Shown one piece after another: positions 1 through 7,410 of a stretch of 64,000 bases of DNA. The notes beneath the pieces are model-generated. The model did not search any database and was not told the origin of the DNA. It saw only the letters and a program-made list of their open reading frames with translations. A program made the position numbers and the translations under genes. How positions within the stretch are numbered: position 1 is the stretch's first letter; the number at the start of each line of letters is the position of its first letter. The DNA comes from Aquipluma nitroreducens (GTDB lineage: Bacteria; Bacteroidota; Bacteroidia; Bacteroidales; Prolixibacteraceae), in NCBI RefSeq assembly GCF_009689585.1, contig NZ_AP018694.1:124001-188000 (forward strand), written 5' to 3'.

Positions 1-777
1 ACCTACAATCGGATGGGAATGTTCGAGAAAGCAATTGAAGCTTACGACTATTCACTTGTCCTGAATGAAGATTTTCTTCATGCGCATTTCAACAAAGCCA
101 ATGCGCTGGCCAACAACAACCAGTTTGAAGAGGCGATTGAATGTTACCTGGAATACATACAACTTGATCAGGATAATGATGATGCCTACTGTTATTTAGC
201 CGAATGCTATTTGAATACCGACAGGTACAGCGAAGCACTCATTTACTACCAGCACGCCATCCGTTTGAATGATTCCAATTCGAGCGCCTGGTATGGTTCG
301 GGACTAATCATGTGGTCGGAAGGCGAACTTCCAGAAGCTCAGGTTTGCTTAAAAAAAGCGATTAGTCTGGAAGATGATAATGCCGATTTCTGGTCGATGG
401 CAGCTAAAATTCACGCTGAGCTCAATGAAAACGAAGAGGCCATTGAGTCTTTTGAGATGGCAACCTCGCTTGAACCTGAAAATATTGAAAATTGGCTCTC
501 CTACTCAGAAATGTTTTACGATTTAGATGATACAGACAGAGCCATCGAAGTTCTAAAAACTGCAAATAAATTCAACAAATCGAACGCCTTTTTAAATTAC
601 CGGCTAACAGCTTATTTGCTTGACAAGAATGAAGAATTGGAAGCGGTCTGCCATTTTGAAAAAGCATTAAAAATTGACTACAGTAAGCAAAACGAATTGT
701 TCGAGTTTTATCCTGAAGCGTCAAAAATTGAATCAATCAAAAAACTGATTTCACAATACCAAACAACGAAACTATAA
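1..777 (+). CDS. TPR-repeat protein, 5'-truncated by window edge
   Basis: The reading frame is open from base 1 and already shows TPR sequence before the first ATG at 13, so the true start lies upstream of the window. The 258 visible codons form about seven consecutive 34-residue tetratricopeptide repeats, with the usual small/aromatic pattern (for example AIEAYDYSLVLNEDF and the spaced A..A..Y motifs). TPR arrays are protein-protein interaction scaffolds. No catalytic domain, membrane segment or signal is visible in this part. Only 4 bp separate the stop from the following ComA-like gene, so the two are probably cotranscribed. Specific partners cannot be inferred. The repeat family is clear; the function is not. 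Confidence 0.85.
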   Translation, partial: TYNRMGMFEKAIEAYDYSLVLNEDFLHAHFNKANALANNNQFEEAIECYLEYIQLDQDNDDAYCYLAECYLNTDRYSEALIYYQHAIRLNDSNSSAWYGSGLIMWSEGELPEAQVCLKKAISLEDDNADFWSMAAKIHAELNENEEAIESFEMATSLEPENIENWLSYSEMFYDLDDTDRAIEVLKTANKFNKSNAFLNYRLTAYLLDKNEELEAVCHFEKALKIDYSKQNELFEFYPEASKIESIKKLISQYQTTKL

Positions 778-781
778 AATA

Positions 782-1561
782 ATGAATTTTCGATTGCCAC
801 ACATGCCTGAGCGACCAGCACAACCTCGCAACAGCGGAGTTACCATGGTTATGGACAAAGGATTAAGTTTGCGCGAAGCTGAGGATTTATGCGATATTTC
901 AGCACCATACTGCGACCTGATTAAATTGGGTTTTGGAACTTCTATCATTACCAACCGGTTGCTCGATAAAATCAAACTTTACAAATCAGCCGGATTGAAA
1001 CCCTATTTCGGAGGTACGCTGTTCGAAGCATTTGCCGTTCGCAACATGCTCGATGAATACCGTCGTTTTCTGGATGAATACGAAATGGAAATGGTCGAAG
1101 TATCTGACGGAGTCATGGAACTGGATCACGAGCTAAAATGCAAACACATTACCGATTTCAGTAAAGATTACATTGTTTTGTCTGAAGTTGGAACAAAGCT
1201 AAAAGGCAAGGAAATTTCGAATGAGAAGTGGATTTCCTACATGCAAACCGAATTGGAAGCCGGTGCATGGAAAGTAATTGCAGAAGCCCGCGAAAGTGGC
1301 AATATGGGAATTTATAACGACGATGGCTCGGCCAACTTCGAGCTAATCTTAGGAATTAAGAAAGCTGTCGATCCGGATGTCATTCTTTGGGAAGCACCGC
1401 TTAAAAATCAACAAGTTTGGTTTATCAAACTTCTTGGCCCCAACGTAAATTTGGGAAATATTGCAACTAACGAAATCATTCCGCTTGAAACGCTTAGACT
1501 TGGCCTTCGTGGCGATACTTTGCTCACCTTTTTACCCTGCATACATAACTGGGATATATAG
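782..1561 (+). CDS. Phosphosulfolactate synthase family protein (ComA-like)
   Basis: This 259-residue protein matches the ComA family (PF02679), TIM-barrel enzymes that add sulfite to phosphoenolpyruvate to give (2R)-3-phosphosulfolactate. Family-like stretches include the N-terminal PRNSGVTMVMDKGLS segment, DLIKLGFGTS, and the PYFGGTLFEA region. Length is typical. ComA is the first step of coenzyme M synthesis in archaea; bacteria also carry homologues, where a sulfolactate or other sulfonate role is likely, but nothing here shows which. It starts 4 bp after the TPR gene and is followed by a strong terminator hairpin at 1562-1593. Family assignment is fairly sure; the physiological product is not. 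Confidence 0.82.
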   Translation: MNFRLPHMPERPAQPRNSGVTMVMDKGLSLREAEDLCDISAPYCDLIKLGFGTSIITNRLLDKIKLYKSAGLKPYFGGTLFEAFAVRNMLDEYRRFLDEYEMEMVEVSDGVMELDHELKCKHITDFSKDYIVLSEVGTKLKGKEISNEKWISYMQTELEAGAWKVIAEARESGNMGIYNDDGSANFELILGIKKAVDPDVILWEAPLKNQQVWFIKLLGPNVNLGNIATNEIIPLETLRLGLRGDTLLTFLPCIHNWDI

Positions 1562-1593
1562 AAAAAAGGTGGTCAGCGATGTCCACCTTTTTT
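1562..1593 (+). terminator. Rho-independent terminator after comA-like gene
   Basis: An 11-bp perfect stem (1562-1572 with 1583-1593) has a 10-nt loop and ends in six T residues. It lies one base after the ComA-like stop codon. The complementary A-run on the 5' side would let it act in both directions. Confidence 0.9.
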
Positions 1594-1618
1594 CATCAAA
1601 CGAAAATTCGTAAAGATT

Positions 1619-2173
1619 ATGAAACCAATACTTTTATTAATCGATATTCAGAACGATTATTTCTCAGGAGGAAAAATGGAGCTCATCAAAATGGATGAAG
1701 CCACCGAAAATGCTCAAAAGCTCCTCTCCCATTTCAGAAAGAATAAATTACCCATTGTTTTCATTCAACATTTGGCGACGAAGCCAAATGCAAGTTTTTT
1801 TATTCCGGGCACTTCCGGAGCCGAAATACACAATTCTATCCGACCTCTCGATAATGAAACCGTAATTATCAAGAATTTTCCAAACAGTTTTAGGAATACC
1901 AATTTGCAGGAGCATTTGCAGTCGCTAAACTCGACCAACCTGGTAATTTGTGGGGCAATGAGCCATATGTGTGTTGATACAACTACAAGAGCGGCTACTG
2001 ATCTGGGTTACTCGTGTACACTAATTGCTGACGCCTGCGCTACACGCGATCTGGTATTTAATGATCAAAAAGTAAAAGCGGCTGATGTGCAAATTGCTTA
2101 TATGGCAGCACTAAACGGTACTTTTGCTCAGGTTATTTCTACCGATCAATTTATGGAGTCAATGATAAAATAA
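1619..2173 (+). CDS. Isochorismatase-like cysteine hydrolase
   Basis: This 184-residue cytoplasmic protein belongs to the isochorismatase/nicotinamidase superfamily (PF00857). The catalytic Asp is visible at residue 9 (LLLIDIQNDYF), a Lys in the IIKNFPNSF segment, and the nucleophilic Cys at about 118 (SHMCVDTTTRAA, the classic cis-peptide plus Cys motif). These enzymes hydrolyse amides or vinyl ethers through a Cys-thioester; substrates include nicotinamide, ureidoacrylate and isochorismate. The metal-binding DxHxxH of true nicotinamidases is not evident, so a generic cysteine hydrolase name is safest. It is a single gene between two terminator hairpins. Confidence 0.88.
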   Translation: MKPILLLIDIQNDYFSGGKMELIKMDEATENAQKLLSHFRKNKLPIVFIQHLATKPNASFFIPGTSGAEIHNSIRPLDNETVIIKNFPNSFRNTNLQEHLQSLNSTNLVICGAMSHMCVDTTTRAATDLGYSCTLIADACATRDLVFNDQKVKAADVQIAYMAALNGTFAQVISTDQFMESMIK

Positions 2174-2188
2174 GCGAAAAGACAATAA

Positions 2189-2236
2189 AAAAACCCGCCG
2201 GGTAAGGTGTGAGGTAATTTTCCGGCGGGGGTTAAT
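2189..2236. terminator. Bidirectional terminator between convergent genes
   Basis: A GC-rich hairpin (AACCCGCCGG at 2192-2201 with CCGGCGGGGGTT at 2222-2233, two-base bulge) is flanked by an A-run on one side and a short A/T tail on the other. It lies between the convergent isochorismatase-like and TIM-barrel genes, so it can serve both. Confidence 0.8.
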
Positions 2237-2252
2237 AAAAAATTGCTATCGA

Positions 2253-3110
2253 TTATAAAAATTTAGCCTGACTTAAGTATTTAAAGCTCATTTCAATACT
2301 TTCATAAGCATCAAGATATTTGAAGCTGTCTTGCTCGACAAAGAAATATTTCATTCCTGCAGTTTTCTTCTCAGCAAAAATACCAGAAAAATCAATTCGA
2401 CCTGAACCTACAGGGGCAAAAAACATATCATCCGTTTTTGTCATGTCTTTTACATGCCATAACTGAAAACGACCCGGATATTTCTTGAAATAATCAACAG
2501 GATTATAGCCACCCTTGGTCACCCAATACAGATCCATTTCAAAAGTTACGAGCGATGGATCGGTCTGCGAAAGCAGCAAATCATACGGAATCTGATCTTC
2601 CATCTTTTCGAATTCAAAAGCATGGTTGTGATATCCGAATTGAATACCATTCTTCTTGGCAATTTCGCCCATTTTATTGAACTTCTCAGCCGTCGCTTTC
2701 CATCCATCTAAATTGGTACGAAACTTATCGGCCAAAAATGGATAAATAATGTATTTGGCACCCGTTGATGCAGCATCGGCTATGACTTTCTCGGCTGTAT
2801 CAAGTTCAAAAGTGGTATGCGAACTGGTCAATGGCATTCCCAAACCATTCAAAAATTCAGCAAAAGCCTTTGGAGTCATTCCGTAGAAAGTTCCTTCCGC
2901 AACGTTGTAACCCGCTGCCTCAGCCGAATTATACCCAATCTTAGCTACTTTTTCAAGAGTAGATTTTAAATCGAGCTTAATTTTATCGCGTACGGTGTAC
3001 AACTGCAACCCGATCACTTTCTTCTCCGGAGCAAAGGCAAACGTTGGGGAAATCATTGTTGCAGCGGCTAAAGCCACTGATGTTCTTAAAAAATTTCTGC
3101 GATTAGTCAT
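2253..3110 (-). CDS. Sugar phosphate isomerase/epimerase-like TIM-barrel protein, Tat-exported
   Basis: The 285-residue product starts with a twin-arginine signal (TNRRNFLRTS, then a hydrophobic Ala-rich segment ending near FAFA), so it should be exported folded. The mature part resembles the xylose isomerase-like TIM barrel family (PF01261): GLQLYTVRD at the first strand, a FGYHNHAFEF motif, LVTFEMDLYWV, and QLWHVKD, which supply the His/Glu/Asp metal ligands typical of the fold. Such proteins isomerise or epimerise sugars, and many periplasmic Bacteroidota members have unknown substrates. It is monocistronic and convergent with the isochorismatase-like gene. Fold and export are well supported; substrate is unknown. 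Confidence 0.85.
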   Translation of the reverse strand: MTNRRNFLRTSVALAAATMISPTFAFAPEKKVIGLQLYTVRDKIKLDLKSTLEKVAKIGYNSAEAAGYNVAEGTFYGMTPKAFAEFLNGLGMPLTSSHTTFELDTAEKVIADAASTGAKYIIYPFLADKFRTNLDGWKATAEKFNKMGEIAKKNGIQFGYHNHAFEFEKMEDQIPYDLLLSQTDPSLVTFEMDLYWVTKGGYNPVDYFKKYPGRFQLWHVKDMTKTDDMFFAPVGSGRIDFSGIFAEKKTAGMKYFFVEQDSFKYLDAYESIEMSFKYLSQAKFL

Positions 3111-3258
3111 CGTTCCTAATTTTAGTGGTTAGTGTTCATTCCTGCAATTTGGAATCGATTAAAGAGCATTAAATCATCCTTGATGCAGGTAATTACAGTT
3201 CTTAACAAACCTGATAAAATAAAAGTTTTGAGAGAAAAAGAATAATTACACTTTTGAG

Positions 3259-3266
3259 TATCTTTG
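3259..3266 (+). promoter_or_regulatory. Putative -7 promoter element (TATCTTTG)
   Basis: This exact TAnnTTTG match, the Bacteroidota -7 consensus, lies 33 bp before the ATG at 3299. No good -33 TTG is at the usual spacing. It lies just after the possible TTG start at 3254, which would therefore not be transcribed; this supports the ATG at 3299. Confidence 0.5.
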
Positions 3267-3298
3267 GTATAACCAACAAACCTCAAATAACAAAAGCG

Positions 3299-3820
3299 AT
3301 GAAACTCAGAATTGTAGACTCCATGCTTATCTTTTTGATTTGTTCTTCATTTTTGAGTATTGCTCAGGAAGAAACAACATTTGTGAAACTGGCAGATCCT
3401 GTTCCTGAATTTGAATTCGAGAAAAGTCCGGGAAAAACGATGAATATTTCAGAGCTGAAAGGAAAAACTGTATTAATCACTTTCTTTGCAACATGGTGTG
3501 GCCCGTGCAAAAAGGAACTACCTTTTATTCAGTCTGATATATACAATAAATTAAGAAAGAACCCTAACTTCGAAATACTTATTTTTGGTCGCGAACACAA
3601 TTGGGATGAAGTCAACAGATTTAAGGCAGCCAATAAATTTTCAATGCCTTTTTATCCCGACCCCGACCGAAAGGTATACTCAAAGTTTGCCGGGCAATAT
3701 ATTCCCCGAAATTTTCTAATATCTCCGGAAGGAAAGATTCTTTTTAGTTCGATAGGTTTTAACGAAAAAGATTTCAAAATACTAAAAGAAACTATTGATA
3801 ATCAAGTAAAACGAAATTGA
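3299..3820 (+). CDS. TlpA-like thioredoxin-fold protein (secreted thiol-disulfide protein)
   Basis: I chose the ATG at 3299 over an upstream in-frame TTG (3254) because the TTG lies within a promoter-like sequence and the ATG gives a clean signal peptide (MKLRIVDSMLIFLICSSFLS). The 173-residue product then carries the TlpA/AhpC-TSA thioredoxin domain: an N-terminal 'PVPEFEFEKSPGKTMNISELKGKTVLI' type lead, the redox site WCGPCKKE, and a later cis-Pro region at YIPRNFLISPEGKI. TlpA-like proteins reduce or reshuffle disulfides outside the cytoplasm. It has its own promoter-like element and a terminator at 3837-3870, so it is probably monocistronic. Partner proteins are unknown. Confidence 0.87.
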   Translation: MKLRIVDSMLIFLICSSFLSIAQEETTFVKLADPVPEFEFEKSPGKTMNISELKGKTVLITFFATWCGPCKKELPFIQSDIYNKLRKNPNFEILIFGREHNWDEVNRFKAANKFSMPFYPDPDRKVYSKFAGQYIPRNFLISPEGKILFSSIGFNEKDFKILKETIDNQVKRN

Positions 3821-3836
3821 CCGATAGTTTGCAAAT

Positions 3837-3870
3837 AAAAAAGCCAAAGCGATGTTCACTTTGACTTTTT
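3837..3870. terminator. Bidirectional terminator between thioredoxin-like gene and ridA
   Basis: A 12-bp stem with one mismatch (AAAAAGCCAAAG against CTTTGACTTTTT) separates two convergent genes. A- and T-runs on either side allow both directions. Confidence 0.75.
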
Positions 3871-3886
3871 CGATCAGTGATATTAT

Positions 3887-4264
3887 TTACTTAACTGCAA
3901 TTGTTTCAATCTCGATAAGAACACCTAATGGCAATTCCTTAACAGCAAAAGCGGCTCTTGCTGGAGCATCTTCGGTATAGTATTTCGCATAGATCTCGTT
4001 CATGGCTTTAAAATTAGCCATATCGCTTAATAAACAGGTCGATTTCACGACATCCTTGTAATCGTATCCTGCTTCTTTTAAAATAGCACCAATATTATTT
4101 AAAACTTGCGTGGTCTGTTCCTGAATTCCACCTTCAACAATTTTCATTGAGACTGGATCAAGAGGAATTTGACCGGAAATATATAACGTTCCGTTTACTT
4201 CAACAGCCTGACTGTATGGCCCAATTGCTGCCGGGGCATTGTTCGTTTGAATGATTCTTTTCAT
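3887..4264 (-). CDS. ridA: RidA family reactive intermediate/imine deaminase
   Basis: The 125-residue protein matches RidA (YjgF/YER057c/UK114) over its full length. Visible signatures are IQTNNAPAAIGPYSQA at the N terminus, LYISGQIPLDP, the catalytic Arg at residue 103 within APARAAFAV, and the closing IEIETIAV. RidA hydrolyses the enamine/imine intermediates released by PLP enzymes such as threonine dehydratase, protecting other PLP enzymes from damage; it works as a cytoplasmic trimer. It lies downstream of trxB in the same orientation but a hairpin at 4305-4341 separates them, so it probably has its own promoter. Confidence 0.93.
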   Translation of the reverse strand: MKRIIQTNNAPAAIGPYSQAVEVNGTLYISGQIPLDPVSMKIVEGGIQEQTTQVLNNIGAILKEAGYDYKDVVKSTCLLSDMANFKAMNEIYAKYYTEDAPARAAFAVKELPLGVLIEIETIAVK

Positions 4265-4304
4265 GATCGATTATTTGTTGTTTACTAAATCAAAAATAAA
4301 CAAA

Positions 4305-4341
4305 AATCCCGGAATGACTCTTATCAAAGCATCCCGGGATT
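4305..4341 (-). terminator. Terminator after thioredoxin reductase gene
   Basis: The stem AATCCCGGAATG pairs with CATCCCGGGATT (12 positions, one mismatch) around a 13-nt loop. In the minus direction it is followed by a T-rich tract, and it lies about 20 bp after the trxB stop. Confidence 0.8.
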
Positions 4342-4362
4342 CTATGTGTTAAAAGATTTTGC

Positions 4363-5361
4363 TTATCCGTGTTTTTCCGAAAGATACCGCTCAGCATCCA
4401 TTGCTGCCATACAACCCGAACCGGCGGCTGTAACTGCCTGACGGTAGATTGAATCCTGAACATCACCACAGGCAAATACCCCGGAAACATTCGTTTTTGA
4501 ACTTCCTGGAATTGTTTTTATGTAGCCAACCTCGTCGGTATCAATATATTCTTTCACAAAGTCTGAATTAGGTTTGTGTCCGATAGCCAAAAAGAATCCA
4601 TCAATTTTAATGGTGACTTCTTCTTCTTCAGGAGTACCTTTCTTTTTCCATAAAATTGCGCCCTCAACAACTCCATCCCCAATCAGGCCTTTTGTTTGAT
4701 GTTCCCACAACACTTCAATGTTCTTTGTACGGAATACCCGTTCCTGCATTACTTTAGAAGCACGAAGTTCATTTCTTCTGACAATCAAATAAACCTTATT
4801 CACCAAACCTGCCAGATAAATGGCCTCCTCAGCAGCCGTATCGCCACCACCTACAACAGCAATATCTTTTCCCCGATAGAAAAATCCATCGCAAGTTGCA
4901 CAGGCTGAAACTCCGCTACCTGCATATTTTTTCTCGTCATCGATTCCAAGGTATTTGGCAGTAGCTCCGGTCGCAATAATAACAACCTCCGATTCAACAA
5001 TCTTATTCTCGTCGATCCATACTTTATGAACAGGTCCGGAAAAATCAACTTTGGTTGCCAGTCCCCAACGAATATCGGTTCCGAAACGAGCTGCCTGCGC
5101 TTTTAAATCTTCCATCAACACTGGCCCAGTAATTCCTTCAGGATATCCCGGAAAATTTTCGACTTCAGTGGTAGTGGTTAATTGTCCTCCAGGCTGAAGA
5201 CCTTCGTACATAACCGGGCTAAGATTTGCACGTGCAGCATAAATTGCGGCAGTATAACCCGCAGGACCTGATCCAATAATTAAACATTTTACTTTCTCTG
5301 TATCAGTGACCTGACTTGCACTTTTACCAGTGCTATCATCTAAATTCATTGCTTTAAACAT
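4363..5361 (-). CDS. trxB: Thioredoxin reductase
   Basis: The product is a standard bacterial thioredoxin reductase that passes electrons from NADPH through FAD to thioredoxin. It shows the N-terminal FAD motif (LIIGSGPAGYTAAIYAAR), GGQLTTTTEVENFPG, the redox-active CATCDG, the NADPH motif VVGGGDTAAEEA, and the C-terminal FAD motif GVFACGDVQD. The frame is open to a TTG at 5394, but that codon overlaps a canonical promoter (5379-5408), so I place the start at the ATG 5361; the ATG at 5349 is equally possible given the very short leader. It is cytoplasmic, with its own promoter and terminator. Confidence 0.95.
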   Translation of the reverse strand: MFKAMNLDDSTGKSASQVTDTEKVKCLIIGSGPAGYTAAIYAARANLSPVMYEGLQPGGQLTTTTEVENFPGYPEGITGPVLMEDLKAQAARFGTDIRWGLATKVDFSGPVHKVWIDENKIVESEVVIIATGATAKYLGIDDEKKYAGSGVSACATCDGFFYRGKDIAVVGGGDTAAEEAIYLAGLVNKVYLIVRRNELRASKVMQERVFRTKNIEVLWEHQTKGLIGDGVVEGAILWKKKGTPEEEEVTIKIDGFFLAIGHKPNSDFVKEYIDTDEVGYIKTIPGSSKTNVSGVFACGDVQDSIYRQAVTAAGSGCMAAMDAERYLSEKHG

Positions 5362-5378
5362 GTCGTATATTTTTCTTT

Positions 5379-5408
5379 CAAAGGTATAAAACAAGAAAGC
5401 AAGAACAA
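5379..5408 (-). promoter_or_regulatory. Bacteroidota-type promoter of trxB
   Basis: On the minus strand this reads TTG, 19 bases, then TACCTTTG, an exact fit to the TTG-N19-TAnnTTTG consensus of the Bacteroidota housekeeping sigma factor. The predicted transcription start near 5373 leaves only about 12-24 nt before the candidate ATG codons. Confidence 0.7.
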
Positions 5409-5685
5409 CAGCTACACAATCAATAATTATTATACCCTCATAGAAAAAACCAAATATACTTTATCCTTGAAAAAACCGTTCTTTCTATGAAGTCAGATAG
5501 GAATAAACTGTGGCATAATGCAAACAAACTGAACAGGATCTCAAAGACCGGCAAAACCTATAACATATTAATTATTAATAGTATATTAACAATTTTTAAT
5601 TAAAATCAGGGATTGATTTTAACATTTAAAAGGTAACTTTAATCAATTTCGCAGGGTATAAAGAATTGATGTAATACTAAAAAAC
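5409..5685. other. AT-rich intergenic region upstream of a small ORF
   Basis: This divergent intergenic stretch has a very AT-rich core around 5555-5605 (repeated TATTAAT/TTAATA words). I see no RNA gene or longer ORF. Confidence 0.4.
5613..5641 (+). promoter_or_regulatory. Weak promoter-like sequence
   Basis: TTG at 5613-5615, an 18-bp spacer and TAACTTTA at 5634-5641 match the Bacteroidota consensus except for the final G. It precedes the small ORF at 5686. Confidence 0.3.
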
Positions 5686-5940
5686 ATGAAAGCAAGAAAT
5701 CGAATAGCAGACATTAGAAGACAATCAAGGATTGCTCCTTCTAGCGAAAATTTGTGGTTTTTTAGTGATAATAACTCTGATGACCAATCCACTGTTGCAA
5801 AAAGGAAATCATTTAGAAATGATCGTTCAAGCATCCTGAATAATGATTACAACCGTTATTCCCTTGACAATTCAGGAAGAGACAATAAAACGAAAGAATG
5901 TCCTTTTATTGTCGATTGGCAAATGTCAGATGTATTCTAA
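5686..5940 (+). CDS. Small hypothetical protein (84 aa)
   Basis: This ORF encodes an 84-residue, highly polar, basic protein rich in Asn, Ser, Asp and Arg, with no membrane segment, signal or recognisable domain. It starts with ATG 45 bp after a promoter-like sequence and is the only sensible reading frame in a 750-bp interval between trxB and the glycosyltransferase gene. No family is recognised. It may be a real small protein or a chance ORF. Confidence 0.35.
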   Translation: MKARNRIADIRRQSRIAPSSENLWFFSDNNSDDQSTVAKRKSFRNDRSSILNNDYNRYSLDNSGRDNKTKECPFIVDWQMSDVF

Positions 5941-6113
5941 TTTCAGAACCACTTCCATTCTCTCAAAAACCTAACAATCAACCCTATTTCGTTTCAATCC
6001 TGATTAATATTTCGTGGCCAATAGAAAAGAAATATTAATCGGTGCAATTGATTTCATGACGAAAAAAGTCTTGGGGAAGAATGAATTTTAGTACACATTA
6101 AAATATAAAAGTA

Positions 6114-7409
6114 ATGAATGTACTCATGTTCGGTTGGGAATTTCCTCCAAACATATCAGGCGGGTTAGGTACTGCTTGCTATGGTATCGTCAAAGGACTG
6201 TCCGAATGTCATGATGTACATGTAACTTTTGTAATTCCAAAATCTCAGGGTAACGAACTTTTGGCTGATAAACTTCAACTGATCAGTGCCGACAAGGTTA
6301 ATATTGGCAATGAATCCATACCAAACATTATCTGGAAGAACATCAGTTTTCATCACGTACAATCAAAGCTTGTGCCCTATCTCACTCCTGAAATTTTTTC
6401 ACAAACTCATGAATTAGTTTACAAAGACGAGTTAATCGAAAATAAATCAAAGGGGGTCAGAATAAAATTTTCAGGTAAATATGGTCCAAATCTATTTGAT
6501 GAGATAAATAATTATGCACTAGTTGCAAAAACGATTGCTCTCGAAAACCAATTTGAACTGATACATGCCCACGATTGGCTTACATTTCCGGCGGCTGTTG
6601 CAGCTAAAAAAATCTCAGGAAAACCACTTATCGTTCATGTGCATTCAACTGATTATGATCGAAGTGGAGGAGCAATTAATCCGGATATTTTTGCCATCGA
6701 GAAACAGGGAATGGAAGAAGCTGACAAAATAATTGTAGTTAGCAACCGAATAAGAGACAGGTTAACAGAGCAATACAACATTCCGGATAACAAAATAATC
6801 ACTATTTACAATGGCATTGAACCTCAAACAGATGAACATGACCAAGCATTGCATCAACCTCGCAAGAATAAAATAGTAACATTTTTAGGACGCATTACAA
6901 TTCAAAAAGGTCCCGAATACTTTGTTGATGTTGCACGAATGATCATTCATAGAATGAAGAATGTACATTTTGTGATGGCAGGAAATGGCGAAATGAGGAA
7001 TAATATTATTGAATTAAGTGCAAAATATGGCATTAGCAATCGGTTACATTTCACTGGTTTTCTGAATGGACCTGAAGTTACAGAAATGCTCCGGCGAAGC
7101 GACCTGTTTATTATGCCGTCGGTATCCGAACCCTTTGGTATTGTGCCTCTTGAAGCGATGCAAGCCAATGTTCCTGTTATCATTTCGCTGCAATCAGGAG
7201 TTTCTGAAGTAATTCGAAATGTAATAAAAACCGATTTTTGGGATGTTCATGCCATGGCTGATGCAATTCATGGAATTCTTAAATACAAAAAATTATCGGC
7301 AACGCTTATTGCTGAAGGGAAACAGGAAGTCAGCAAACTCAGTTGGAACAATCCAACCAGTCAAATCAAACAAGTTTACCTGAATGAACTTTTAAAAACA
7401 GCCTCCTGA
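6114..7409 (+). CDS. GT4-family glycosyltransferase (glycogen-synthase-like)
   Basis: The 431-residue protein has the GT-B fold of family GT4/GT5-like retaining transferases. The N-terminal half opens with MFGWEFPPNISGGLGTACYG, which resembles the ADP-glucose-binding KxGGL region of glycogen synthases, and includes LIHAHDWLTFPAA. The C-terminal half has VTFLGRITIQKGPEYF and the E-x7-E motif in SEPFGIVPLE that contacts the nucleotide sugar. In Bacteroidota, such genes are often paired with a GH57-type gene and implicated in storage alpha-glucan metabolism. Here the GH57-like gene begins one base after the stop, strongly suggesting cotranscription. The exact donor and acceptor are not shown by the sequence. 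Confidence 0.85.
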   Translation: MNVLMFGWEFPPNISGGLGTACYGIVKGLSECHDVHVTFVIPKSQGNELLADKLQLISADKVNIGNESIPNIIWKNISFHHVQSKLVPYLTPEIFSQTHELVYKDELIENKSKGVRIKFSGKYGPNLFDEINNYALVAKTIALENQFELIHAHDWLTFPAAVAAKKISGKPLIVHVHSTDYDRSGGAINPDIFAIEKQGMEEADKIIVVSNRIRDRLTEQYNIPDNKIITIYNGIEPQTDEHDQALHQPRKNKIVTFLGRITIQKGPEYFVDVARMIIHRMKNVHFVMAGNGEMRNNIIELSAKYGISNRLHFTGFLNGPEVTEMLRRSDLFIMPSVSEPFGIVPLEAMQANVPVIISLQSGVSEVIRNVIKTDFWDVHAMADAIHGILKYKKLSATLIAEGKQEVSKLSWNNPTSQIKQVYLNELLKTAS

Positions 7410-7410
7410 A

